A stretch of DNA of 58,189 nt from assembly GCA_019112625.1 (NCBI GenBank), contig DXIW01000043.1, forward strand, positions 1-58,189. Direction: 5' to 3'. A model generated the notes under the pieces. It searched no databases, had not been told where the DNA came from, and worked only from the letters and a program-made list of their open reading frames with translations. Below, piece by piece: positions 32,059 through 40,440 of this stretch (the first letter of the stretch is position 1; each line of letters opens with the position of its first letter). This stretch comes from Candidatus Acutalibacter stercorigallinarum (GTDB taxonomy: Bacteria > Bacillota > Clostridia > Oscillospirales > Acutalibacteraceae). A program made the translations under genes and the position numbers.

Positions 32059-34364
32059 GCGAATTCCGGCATATCGGCAAAGTCCGCCGCCGCCAGGACG
32101 GCCGCGCCATCGTAACGGGCAAGGCCCTCTACTGCGACGACCTGCCCATCAAGAACTGTAAGTACGCCAAGGTGCTGCACAGCCCCTACCCCCACGCGGA
32201 GATCCTCTCCATCGACACCAGCGAGGCGGAGAAGCTGCCCGGCGTCATCGGCGTGATGACCTATAAGAACGCCCCGGCCTGGAAGACCGGCGTGCCTGCC
32301 CACCGCCCTGTGATGAGCCAGCACCTGCGCTTTGTGGGCGACCCTGTGGCCGCTGTGGCCGCCGAGACCCCCCAGATCGCCGAGGACGCCCTGGAGCTCA
32401 TCAAGGTGGAGTACAAGCCCCTCACCCCTGTCTACGACGTGGAGGACGCCATCAAGGACGGCGCCCCCGAGGTCTACCGGGCGGAGGACAACATCGAGTC
32501 CAAGGGCTACCACTACGACCACAACTGTCTCCCTCCCGGGAGCTGGTTCGAGGGTGACGACCCGCCCTTCTACTACATCAAGGAAGGCGACGTGGAGAAA
32601 GGCTTCGCCGAGAGCGACGTGGTGGTGGAGGGCAAAGGCACCTACACCTGGACCTTCCCCGGCGCCCCCGAGAGCCCCTTTGTGGCCGCCGGCTGGGAGG
32701 ACGACACCCACGTGAACGTGTGGGCCTCCTCGCAGGGCCCCAACATGGTGTGCCGTCCCCTGGCCTTCACCATCGGCGCCCACATCAACGTGACCACCCC
32801 CAACGTGGGCGGCAGCTACGGCAATAAGGACGCCCTGGGCTACATCACCATGCTCACGGTAGCCCTGGCCAAAGTCACCGGCTGCACGGTGAAGTACGCC
32901 CTCACGAAAGAGGAGCACCTGCTGTTCTACGAGCGCCGTCTGGACAACAAATTCATCGGCAAGATCGGCATCACCAAGGACGGCCAGATCAAGGCCCTCC
33001 AGGGCGACTGGCTGGTGGGCACCGGCGCCGGGTCCGAGCTGACCCAGGGCCAGGTGGCCGAGGGCCTGGGCGAGCTGAACATTGCCCTGAACAAGTGCCC
33101 CAACTGGGATTTGACCGCCAAGGTGGTCTGCTCCAACAAGATCCCCGTGGGCATCGCCCGTGGGTTCGGCGGCCAGGAGCTGAAGGCCTGCGCCCTCCAC
33201 GTGCTCAACCGCGCCCTCAAGCAGATCGACATGGACCCCGTCACTTTCTATAAGAAGAATTTCTGCCAGGCCGGGGACGAGTACTACTGGCGTACCGGCC
33301 ACAAGTACTCCAACCCTGTCATCAACTACGACAAGTGCTTCGACGTGGCCGCCGAGAAATTCCACTGGTTCGACCGGTGGAAGGGCTGGGGCGTTCCCTC
33401 CCGGGTGGAGGGGAACAAGGCCTACGGCGTGGGCTTCAGCCTGCACAGCAGCGGCGACCCCCAGAGCGACGAGACCTTCGCCTACGTCCGTTTGGAGAAC
33501 GACCAGGTCATGGTGCACTGCGCCGTGTCCCAGTTTGGCAACGGCCAGCGGCTGGCCCTGGCGAAGATCGCCGCTGAAATCCTGAACGTGCCCCTGGACA
33601 ACGTGACCATCAACTCCTCCGACACCCGCACCGACCCCGCCGACTTCGGCGCGGCCGGCTCCCGCGAGACCATTACCGCCGGCGGCGCTGTGGGCTCTGC
33701 CGCCAAGGCCGCCCGCCAGAAGCTGCTGGAGGAGGCCGCCGAGAAGCTGGGCTGCAGCCCCGACGACCTGGACACCAAGGACATGATGGTGTTCCGCAAG
33801 GACGACCCCTCTGTCTCCCTGCCCTGGATCGCCATCTGCCCCATGTACTACTCCATCACCGGCCAGGGCGTGGTAAAGGGCGACTTCAACCACAACAACT
33901 GCGTGATGAACTTCGTGGAGGTAGAGGTGGACCTGGAGACCGGCCTGGCCAAGATCACCGACTGCCTCAGCGCCTCTGACGTGGGCAAGATCATCAACCC
34001 CCTGGAGCTGAAGATGCAGTTTGAGGGCGGCCTGGGCTCCGCCGGTATGGACACCGGCCACCTGGAAGAGCTGGTGCTGGACCCGGTCATCGGCCGCGTG
34101 ATGACCAGCAATATGATCGACTACAAGTGGCGCCCCTTCAACGAGCTGCCTAAGTTTGACACCGCCATCCTGGAGTCTGTCTGGCCCACCGCCAACCCCT
34201 ACGGCGCTATCGGCATCGGCGAGATCACCGGCGCTGCCGGCCCGGCCGCTGTGCTCATGGCCATCGAGAACGCCATTGGCGGCGCCGAGATCAACGAGTA
34301 CCCCGCTACCCCCGACAAGATTCTGAATGTCCTTGGTAAGGCCAAAGGAGGTCTTGGAGAATGA
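32055..34364 (+). CDS. Molybdenum hydroxylase Mo-cofactor-binding subunit
   Basis: This 769-residue catalytic subunit has the aldehyde oxidase/xanthine dehydrogenase fold. Family landmarks: RRQDGRAIVTGKALYCDDL, the GGSYGNKDALG loop, the cofactor segment KIPVGIARGFGGQELKAC, FGAAGSRET and the C-terminal GAIGIGEITGAAGPAAVLMA, where the Glu corresponds to the catalytic base of XDH. It hydroxylates an unknown substrate with water-derived oxygen and passes electrons to the 2Fe-2S and FAD subunits encoded on either side (ATGA overlaps with both). Confidence 0.93.
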   Translation: MSEFRHIGKVRRRQDGRAIVTGKALYCDDLPIKNCKYAKVLHSPYPHAEILSIDTSEAEKLPGVIGVMTYKNAPAWKTGVPAHRPVMSQHLRFVGDPVAAVAAETPQIAEDALELIKVEYKPLTPVYDVEDAIKDGAPEVYRAEDNIESKGYHYDHNCLPPGSWFEGDDPPFYYIKEGDVEKGFAESDVVVEGKGTYTWTFPGAPESPFVAAGWEDDTHVNVWASSQGPNMVCRPLAFTIGAHINVTTPNVGGSYGNKDALGYITMLTVALAKVTGCTVKYALTKEEHLLFYERRLDNKFIGKIGITKDGQIKALQGDWLVGTGAGSELTQGQVAEGLGELNIALNKCPNWDLTAKVVCSNKIPVGIARGFGGQELKACALHVLNRALKQIDMDPVTFYKKNFCQAGDEYYWRTGHKYSNPVINYDKCFDVAAEKFHWFDRWKGWGVPSRVEGNKAYGVGFSLHSSGDPQSDETFAYVRLENDQVMVHCAVSQFGNGQRLALAKIAAEILNVPLDNVTINSSDTRTDPADFGAAGSRETITAGGAVGSAAKAARQKLLEEAAEKLGCSPDDLDTKDMMVFRKDDPSVSLPWIAICPMYYSITGQGVVKGDFNHNNCVMNFVEVEVDLETGLAKITDCLSASDVGKIINPLELKMQFEGGLGSAGMDTGHLEELVLDPVIGRVMTSNMIDYKWRPFNELPKFDTAILESVWPTANPYGAIGIGEITGAAGPAAVLMAIENAIGGAEINEYPATPDKILNVLGKAKGGLGE

Positions 34365-36715
34365 AAAACTTTGAACATGTAAATGCTGCCAGCTTTTCGC
34401 AGGCCTCCCAGGAGCTGCGGGAGGCGAAGAACGGCCAGCCCATCGCCGGCGGCACCGACCTGCTGGGCACTTTGAAGAAAAACATCCTGCCGGAGTTTCC
34501 CGACAAGGTGGTCAACCTGAAGTCCATCCCCAACGCCTCCTACATCCTGGACGAGGGTGACAAGGTGGCCGTGGGCGCCCTCACCACCCTGTCCGAGGTG
34601 GAGGCCTCCGGGCTGTTTGCCGGGGAGCTGCAGGCTGTGGCCCAGGCGGCCCACAGCGTGGCCACCCCCATCATCCGCAACACCGCCACCCTGGGCGGCA
34701 ACCTGTGCCAGGACGTGCGCTGCTGGTACTACCGCTATCCCGATTCCGTGGGCGGCCGGCTGCTGTGCGCCCGCAAGGGCGGCGACCAGTGCTACGCCAT
34801 CCAGGGCCGCAACCAGTACCACTCCATCCTGGGCGGCATGAAGACCAACCACCTCAACTCCTGCTCGGCCGAGTGCCCCGCCGGCACCGACATCCCCGGC
34901 TACATGCAGAAGATCCGGGAGGGGGACTGGGACGCCGCCGCGGAGATCATCATGCGCGTCAACCCCATGCCCATGCTCACCGCCCGGGTATGCCCCCACA
35001 CCTGCCAGACCGTGTGCAACCAGTGCGAGCACGGCGACTCCGTGAGCATCCACTCGGTGGAGCGCGCCCTGGGCGACTACATCCTGGCCCACGCCGATAA
35101 ATTCTACCAGGCCCCCGCGAAGAACACCGGCAAGAAGGTCTCCATCGTGGGCGGCGGCCCCGCCGGCTTGACGGCGGCCTACTACCTGCGCAAGGCCGGC
35201 CACGAGGTGACCATCTACGAGAAGATGGAAGAGGCCGGCGGCGTGATGATGTACGGCATCCCCGAGTACCGCCTGCCCAAGCACTATGTCCGGGACCTGG
35301 TCAAGGCCCTGGTGGGCATGGGCATCGTCATCCAGAACAACACCGAGGTGGGCAAGGACATCACCGTGGAGGAGCTGAAGGCCCAGAGCGACACCATGTT
35401 CCTGGACACCGGCGCCTGGAAGCAGCCCATCCTGGGCATCGACGGCGAGAGCCTGACCCAATTCGGCCTCAACTTCCTGGTGGAAGTCAAGAAATTCATG
35501 ACCAAGCAGATCGGCAAAGAGGTGCTGGTCTGCGGCGGCGGCAACGTGGCCATGGACGTGGCCCTCACCGCCGTGCGCCTGGGCGCCCAGAAGGTCAAGC
35601 TGGTGTGCCTGGAGCAGCGGGACGAGATGCCCGCCTCCACCGAGGAGATCGCCCGCGCCGAGGAAGAAGGCGTGGAGATCTACAACGGCTGGGGCCTCAA
35701 GCGCGTCCTCTCCGCCGAGGACGGCAGCATCACCGGCCTGGAGAGCATGAACTGCGTCTCCGTCCGGGATGAGCAGGGCCGCTTCAACCCCACCTACGGC
35801 GACGAGACCCGTGTGTTCTCCTCCGACTGCATCATCCTGGCCACCGGCCAGAAGGTGGACACCGACTTCCTGGGCGAGAAGTACCAGGAAGAGCTGAAGA
35901 GCGCCCGGGGCCTCATCGAGGTAGGCGAGCACCGGGATACCCGGGCCCCCGGCATCTACGCCGGCGGCGACGCGGCCTACGGCCCCTCCGTGGCCATCAA
36001 GGCCATCCGGGACGGCGGCATCGCGGCCAAGAGCATGAGCAAGTACATGGGCTACCCCATGGAGACCCCCGCCGCCCCCGCCGGGTTCCTGAAGTTTGAC
36101 CCCCAGGGCGTGAAGGTCACCAAGGGCGCCGTGGAGAAGGACACCCCCGTGGCCCAGCGCTGCCTGGAGAAAGAGGATTCCACCAGCCTGACCATGGAGG
36201 AGGCCGCCGAAGAGGCCCGCCGCTGCATGAACTGCGGGTGCTACTCCGTCAACGCCTCCGACCTGGCCAATGTGATGGTGGCCCTGGGCGCGGAGATCCG
36301 CACCACCGGCCACACCTTCCAGGCCCAGGACCTGTTCAGCGCCATGCACGCTGTGGATAAGCTGGAGCCCGGCGAGCTGGTCACCGAGGTGGTCATTCCC
36401 AAGCTGCCCGGCTACCGCACCGGCTATCTGAAGCTGCGTCTGCGGGAGTCTGTGGACTTCGCCGTGACCTCCCTGGCCTACGCCTACAAGGAGCAGGACG
36501 GCGTCATCGAGGACGCCCGCCTGGTGGCTGGCGGCATCGCCCCCATCCCCGTGCGGCTCACCGCCGCCGAGGAGGTCCTCAAGGGCAAGAAGCCCACGGC
36601 GGAGCTGGCCCAGGAGGCCTTCGCCGCCGCCATGAAGGGTGCCAACCCCATGGCCGAGAACGCCTATAAGCTCCAGGAAGTAAAAGCCCAGATCTTCCAG
36701 TCCCTGGGCCTGTAA
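34361..36715 (+). CDS. FAD subunit of molybdenum hydroxylase with a nested GltD-like oxidoreductase
   Basis: This 784-residue fusion begins with the FAD-binding half of a CoxM/XdhB subunit at about 1-165 (PIAGGTDLLGTLKKN; RNTATLGGNLCQD; CWYYR...CYAIQGRNQYHSILGG). Residues about 166-627 are a complete GltD-like unit: an N-terminal cysteine region (CSAECPAGTDIPGYM, CPHTCQTVCNQC), FAD site GGGPAG (264-269), NAD(P) site GGGNVAMD (from 392) and a closing FAD segment GIYAGGDAAYGPS. The CoxM C-terminal domain then resumes after CMNCGC (622-627) with LVAGGIAPIPVRLTAAE. The design would let electrons go from the Mo site through FAD to NAD(P). ATG overlaps the previous stop. Confidence 0.88.
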   Translation: MKNFEHVNAASFSQASQELREAKNGQPIAGGTDLLGTLKKNILPEFPDKVVNLKSIPNASYILDEGDKVAVGALTTLSEVEASGLFAGELQAVAQAAHSVATPIIRNTATLGGNLCQDVRCWYYRYPDSVGGRLLCARKGGDQCYAIQGRNQYHSILGGMKTNHLNSCSAECPAGTDIPGYMQKIREGDWDAAAEIIMRVNPMPMLTARVCPHTCQTVCNQCEHGDSVSIHSVERALGDYILAHADKFYQAPAKNTGKKVSIVGGGPAGLTAAYYLRKAGHEVTIYEKMEEAGGVMMYGIPEYRLPKHYVRDLVKALVGMGIVIQNNTEVGKDITVEELKAQSDTMFLDTGAWKQPILGIDGESLTQFGLNFLVEVKKFMTKQIGKEVLVCGGGNVAMDVALTAVRLGAQKVKLVCLEQRDEMPASTEEIARAEEEGVEIYNGWGLKRVLSAEDGSITGLESMNCVSVRDEQGRFNPTYGDETRVFSSDCIILATGQKVDTDFLGEKYQEELKSARGLIEVGEHRDTRAPGIYAGGDAAYGPSVAIKAIRDGGIAAKSMSKYMGYPMETPAAPAGFLKFDPQGVKVTKGAVEKDTPVAQRCLEKEDSTSLTMEEAAEEARRCMNCGCYSVNASDLANVMVALGAEIRTTGHTFQAQDLFSAMHAVDKLEPGELVTEVVIPKLPGYRTGYLKLRLRESVDFAVTSLAYAYKEQDGVIEDARLVAGGIAPIPVRLTAAEEVLKGKKPTAELAQEAFAAAMKGANPMAENAYKLQEVKAQIFQSLGL

Positions 36716-36790
36716 GACCAAAGAAAGCGAACTGTTCCAGGCGGCCGGTGATTTTGCCGGCTGCCTTGGGCGGTTTTAGGGAAGAAACCT

Positions 36791-38326
36791 ATGTGGATTG
36801 AAAATCAATACGCCATTACCGCCCTGGACGGCGCTGTCGCGGTGGGCGGGGCGGTGACGGTGGCCCAGCTGCTGGAAGACCCCCTGCTCTGGCAGGAGGC
36901 CCGGCCGGTGGCCGAGGCGGTCCGCCGGGACGTGGAAGCGGGGCTGCTCTCGCCGGATCAGACAGCGGAGGCCCTGCTGCGGCAGGACGTCTGCTGTCCC
37001 AGCCGGGAGCAGGGCGCCCCCTGCCTGCTGGCGGGAGAGAGGGCCTGCCCCTCCCTGGAAAAGCCCTGCCCCACCGGTTCCGTCATGGGCGGCAAGCGGC
37101 TGGAGCCCCCCGCCTGCCAGGCCGCCTGCCCGGCGGGGGTGGACCTGGCGGGCATCCTGCAGCTGCTGCGGGAGGGCTCCCTGCTGGAGGCCCAGCGCAC
37201 CCTGATGAAATACCTGCCCATGGCCCGCACCGTGTGCCTGGCCTGCGGCCGGTGCGTGGGTGCCTGCGTCAAAAATCAGCCGGTGGGCCTGGCCAATCTC
37301 ATGGACTGGCTGGGGGACACCATCGACAGCCACCCGGAGATCTTCTTCATCCCCCCCTCCGGGGACAGCCGGAAGTGGGTGGCGCTGCCGTCCCCCACCC
37401 TGGCCGCCCTGTCCGCCGCCTATTACCTGCGGCGCATGGGCAACCACGTGGTGGTCTTAAACGACGGCCCGGCGGAGGAGACCCTGGCCTCCTTCGGGGA
37501 GCGTGCCCTGCCCCTGGCCGGGCGGCTTGCCCGGTACAAGGAGAACCTGGCGGCCATGGGGGTGCTGTTCTCCCCCGGGAGCTTAGAGGCCTGGACCGGG
37601 GAGCCCTTCCACCAGGTGCTGGACCTGGAAAGCGCCCCCGCAAAGGGCTGGGACCAGCTGGTGCCGGCCATCGCCTGGGGGGTGGAGGAGGCCCGGAAGC
37701 TGAACCTGAGCTACGGCCTGAAGTCCTTCCTGGAGCCGGGCGGCGACTTCTGCACCTTCCAGCGGGAGGGCCTGTCCCGTCCCCCGGTGGGGGAGATCCG
37801 GGACGAGGCCCAGGCCTTGGCCGAGGCGGGGCGGTGCCTCAACTGCGCCTGCTACGGGGCCAGCGGCGGCTGCGCCAGCGCCGCGTTGCTGATGCTGGAG
37901 ACGGTCATCCGCACGGACCGCCGCACCCTGCGGGCCCAGGATTATTTCGCCCAGCTCCAGCCCTGGCGGCAATTTCAGCCGGGGGAGGCGCTGGAGGCCC
38001 TGGAGATTCCCATGTGCGGGGACTTCCGGGCTGGGTGCCTCTCCCAGGGGGAGCTGTGCCTGTGCTATGCCTTCCTGGTGGAGGAGGGTAAGATAACCAT
38101 CCTCCGGCTGGTGGCCGGGGGCGCCGCCCCGGTGCCCGTCCGGCTGTCCGCCGGGGAGCGGGCCCTCCAGGGCCGGCCTTTGCTGGAGCTGGAGCCGGGC
38201 CAGGCGGCCCGCCAGGTGATGGAAGCCATAGAGCCCTCCCTCTGCCTGCCCCAGGGCGGGGAGAAAAAGCTGCAGGCCCTGGAAGGCCTGCTGGGACAAT
38301 GTATCACAGCCGTCCAAAGCGTGTAA
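36791..38326 (+). CDS. Degenerate paralogue of the FAD/GltD-like fusion subunit
   Basis: The 511 residues align in order with the preceding protein. They include the GltD-type cysteine region (ACQAACPAGVDLAGILQLL; CLACGRCVGACVKNQ), a Rossmann remnant (AALSAAYYLRRMGNHVVVLND) that has lost the GxGxxG, the CLNCACY joint, and the CoxM C-terminal stretch LRLVAGGAAPVPVRLSAGE. The N-terminal FAD_binding_5 part and the second NAD(P) site are missing. The reading frame is intact and GC-rich, so it may still serve as a scaffold or iron-sulfur electron relay. It lies 75 bases downstream in the same operon. Confidence 0.7.
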   Translation: MWIENQYAITALDGAVAVGGAVTVAQLLEDPLLWQEARPVAEAVRRDVEAGLLSPDQTAEALLRQDVCCPSREQGAPCLLAGERACPSLEKPCPTGSVMGGKRLEPPACQAACPAGVDLAGILQLLREGSLLEAQRTLMKYLPMARTVCLACGRCVGACVKNQPVGLANLMDWLGDTIDSHPEIFFIPPSGDSRKWVALPSPTLAALSAAYYLRRMGNHVVVLNDGPAEETLASFGERALPLAGRLARYKENLAAMGVLFSPGSLEAWTGEPFHQVLDLESAPAKGWDQLVPAIAWGVEEARKLNLSYGLKSFLEPGGDFCTFQREGLSRPPVGEIRDEAQALAEAGRCLNCACYGASGGCASAALLMLETVIRTDRRTLRAQDYFAQLQPWRQFQPGEALEALEIPMCGDFRAGCLSQGELCLCYAFLVEEGKITILRLVAGGAAPVPVRLSAGERALQGRPLLELEPGQAARQVMEAIEPSLCLPQGGEKKLQALEGLLGQCITAVQSV

Positions 38327-38411
38327 GGGGCGGCTGAGTATGGCAAAGAGCGCGCGGCTGCCGCAAGGGCGCGGCAGCCCGGCCTCTGCGCCTAGAAACG
38401 GAAGTGATGGG

Positions 38412-39335
38412 ATGAGGATCGGCGCCGTAGTCCTGGCAGCGGGCATCGCCTCCCGTATGGGGGACTTTAAGCCCATGCTGCCTTTGGGAAAAGAGAGCGT
38501 CATTCAGAACGTGGTGCGCGTCCTGCAGTCGGCAGGGGCGCGGCAGATCGTGGTGGTCACAGGGTATCGCAGCGAGGTGCTCGTGGACCACCTTAAAAAT
38601 ACGGGCGTTATGTTTGCGGAAAACAAACGCTTCGCCCAGACCAAGATGTTCGATTCGGTGCTCCTGGGGCTGCGGGCCCTGGGGGATACCTGCGACAAGG
38701 TGCTGGTCACCCCGGCGGACGTGCCCCTGGTGCGGGTGGACACCGTCCGGGCCCTGCTGGGGGAGGAGGGGCCCTGCGTCCGTCCCCTGTACCAGGGGGA
38801 GCCGGGCCACCCCATCCTGCTGGACCGCGCCGTGGTGCCCCTGCTCATGGGCTGCTCCGGGAAGGGCGGCCTGCGGGGGGCTATTCAGGAATTGGGCCTG
38901 CCCCTGCGGGACGTGGCGGTGGAGGACGAGAACACCATCTTCGACATCGACACCCCCGACGACTATGTGACTTTGCTCCACCGGGCGGGCCAGCGCCGCA
39001 TCCGCATGAAGAACCAGCTGGTCATCGGCACCGACGAGCTGTTCTTCGGCTCCGGCTGCGCCCAGCTGCTGGAGATGATCGACCTGACCGGCACCATCAC
39101 CGCCGCCAGCGAGGCCATGCACATGTCCTACTCCAAGGCCTGGAAAATGCTGAACAAGATGGAGGAGCAGCTGGGGGACAAGGTGGTCATCCGCTCCAAC
39201 GGGGGCAGCGAGGGGGGCAGCACCTCCTTAACGGACCGGGGCAGGCAGCTGCTGCGGGCCTACCGGGGCATGCAGCAGGAGCTGAGCCAGGCCGGGGAGG
39301 CCCTGCTGCGAAAATATTTTGGCGACACATTCTGA
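38412..39335 (+). CDS. MobA-like NTP transferase fused to a ModE-type winged helix
   Basis: This 307-residue, two-part protein starts with a MobA/MocA nucleotidyltransferase (VVLAAGIASRMGDFKPMLPLG, VLVTPADVPLV, GHPILLD). That domain would load CMP or GMP on molybdopterin for hydroxylases. From about residue 205 follows a LysR/ModE N-terminal-type winged helix (LLEMIDLTGTITAASEAM, MSYSKAWKMLNKME, TDRGRQLL) without the molybdate-binding domain of classical ModE. The start at 38412 begins the family domain and follows GGAAG; an ATG at 38340 with AAGGGG would add 24 unconserved residues. It may couple cofactor status to transcription. Confidence 0.82.
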   Translation: MRIGAVVLAAGIASRMGDFKPMLPLGKESVIQNVVRVLQSAGARQIVVVTGYRSEVLVDHLKNTGVMFAENKRFAQTKMFDSVLLGLRALGDTCDKVLVTPADVPLVRVDTVRALLGEEGPCVRPLYQGEPGHPILLDRAVVPLLMGCSGKGGLRGAIQELGLPLRDVAVEDENTIFDIDTPDDYVTLLHRAGQRRIRMKNQLVIGTDELFFGSGCAQLLEMIDLTGTITAASEAMHMSYSKAWKMLNKMEEQLGDKVVIRSNGGSEGGSTSLTDRGRQLLRAYRGMQQELSQAGEALLRKYFGDTF

Positions 39336-39345
39336 GGTGACTTCC

Positions 39346-40425
39346 ATGGCGATCCTTTATCTTGTCCGGCACGGCGAGGCCCAGCCAGTGGGCTCCTGCT
39401 GCGTGGGCTGCGGCACCGACCTGCCCTTGACCGAAACAGGCCGCCGCCAGGGGCAGGAGCTGGGCCGGTGCTTCCGGGGCCTGGACCCCGGGCCGGTCTA
39501 CACCAGCCCCCTGCGCCGCTGCCGGGAGACCGCCCGGCTGCTGGCGGGCCCCTGTCGGGAGCTCCAGGTCTGCCCCGGCCTGCGGGAGCTGGACATGGGC
39601 TGCTGGGATGGCCTCCCCTTCGAGATGATCCGCCGGGACTACCCCGAGCTCTACGCGGCTAGGGGAGAGGATCACAGCCTCCAGCCCCCCGGGGCGGAGA
39701 GCTATCCCGCTGCCGCGGCCCGCATGGAGCAGGCCCTGGCCGCCATCGCCCAGCAGCTGGGTCCGGTAGGGGAGGGGGCAGTCCTGTGCCACAGCGGGGC
39801 CCTGCGGGCCTTCCTGTGCCAAATCACCGCCACCCCCTACCGGGAGAACCGCCGGTGGAAGCTGCCCCACGGCAGCGTCACCATCTTAGAGCACAGCCCC
39901 ACGGGTTGGCAGCTGCTGGGGGCGGGGCTCCCCGCTGACCAGCGCCCCGACGATGGAGCCATCGCGGGCTTGTGGGAAACATACGGCGCCGGGGAGCGGG
40001 CTCAGCGCCACTGCCAGGCCGTGGCGGAGAAGACGGCGTTCCTGTGCCGCGGCCTGGCGGAGGCCGGGGTGGTCCTGGACGAGGATCTGGTGCGCAAAGC
40101 GGCGCTCCTCCACGATTTGCGGCGGCAGGAGCCCCGCCACGCCCGGGCCGGGGCCCGGCTGCTGCGGCGGCTGGGGTACTTCCGGGTGGCGGCGGTAGTG
40201 GCCGCCCACGAGGACCCTGACTGCCCGCCCCAGTTGGATGAGGTGGGCCTCCTCTATCTGGCGGATAAGCTGGTCCAGGAGGACCGGGAGGTGGGGATCG
40301 AAGCGCGCTTTGCCGCCAGTCTTGCGAAGTGCGCCACCGAGGAAGCAAAACAACAGTGGGAGCGCAGGCTGCGCCACGCCCAGGCCCTGGAGGGCCTGAT
40401 CCGGCAGCACCTGCACCGTTTGTAA
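39346..40425 (+). CDS. Histidine phosphatase fused to an HD hydrolase domain
   Basis: The 359 residues start with a phosphoglycerate-mutase-like phosphatase (YLVRHGEAQ with His9, YTSPLRRCRETARLLA, AVLCHSGALRAFL). From about 210 an HD domain follows (RHCQAVAEKTAFL, KAALLHDLRR, VVAAHEDPD, LYLADKLVQEDR) with all four metal ligands in order. The first half resembles alpha-ribazole phosphatase. In this locus it more likely handles a nucleotide or molybdopterin intermediate (inference). GAGGTGA precedes ATG 39346. Confidence 0.8.
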   Translation: MAILYLVRHGEAQPVGSCCVGCGTDLPLTETGRRQGQELGRCFRGLDPGPVYTSPLRRCRETARLLAGPCRELQVCPGLRELDMGCWDGLPFEMIRRDYPELYAARGEDHSLQPPGAESYPAAAARMEQALAAIAQQLGPVGEGAVLCHSGALRAFLCQITATPYRENRRWKLPHGSVTILEHSPTGWQLLGAGLPADQRPDDGAIAGLWETYGAGERAQRHCQAVAEKTAFLCRGLAEAGVVLDEDLVRKAALLHDLRRQEPRHARAGARLLRRLGYFRVAAVVAAHEDPDCPPQLDEVGLLYLADKLVQEDREVGIEARFAASLAKCATEEAKQQWERRLRHAQALEGLIRQHLHRL

Positions 40426-40440
40426 CAGGGAGATGTGTTT

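Noticed and set aside
34199-36721. An 840-codon minus-strand frame opposite the FAD/GltD fusion gene
   Set aside because: Antisense of a gene with GC-biased third positions; composition is His/Gly/Leu-rich with no motifs. The same applies to long antisense frames at 32025-34061, 28382-30271, 18172-20487 and 16228-17733.
36737-36775. GCGGCCGG/CCGGCTGC hairpin between the fusion subunit and its twin
   Set aside because: The stem is short with a G-T pair and is followed by GGGCGGTTTT, not a clean T run; at most a weak attenuator.
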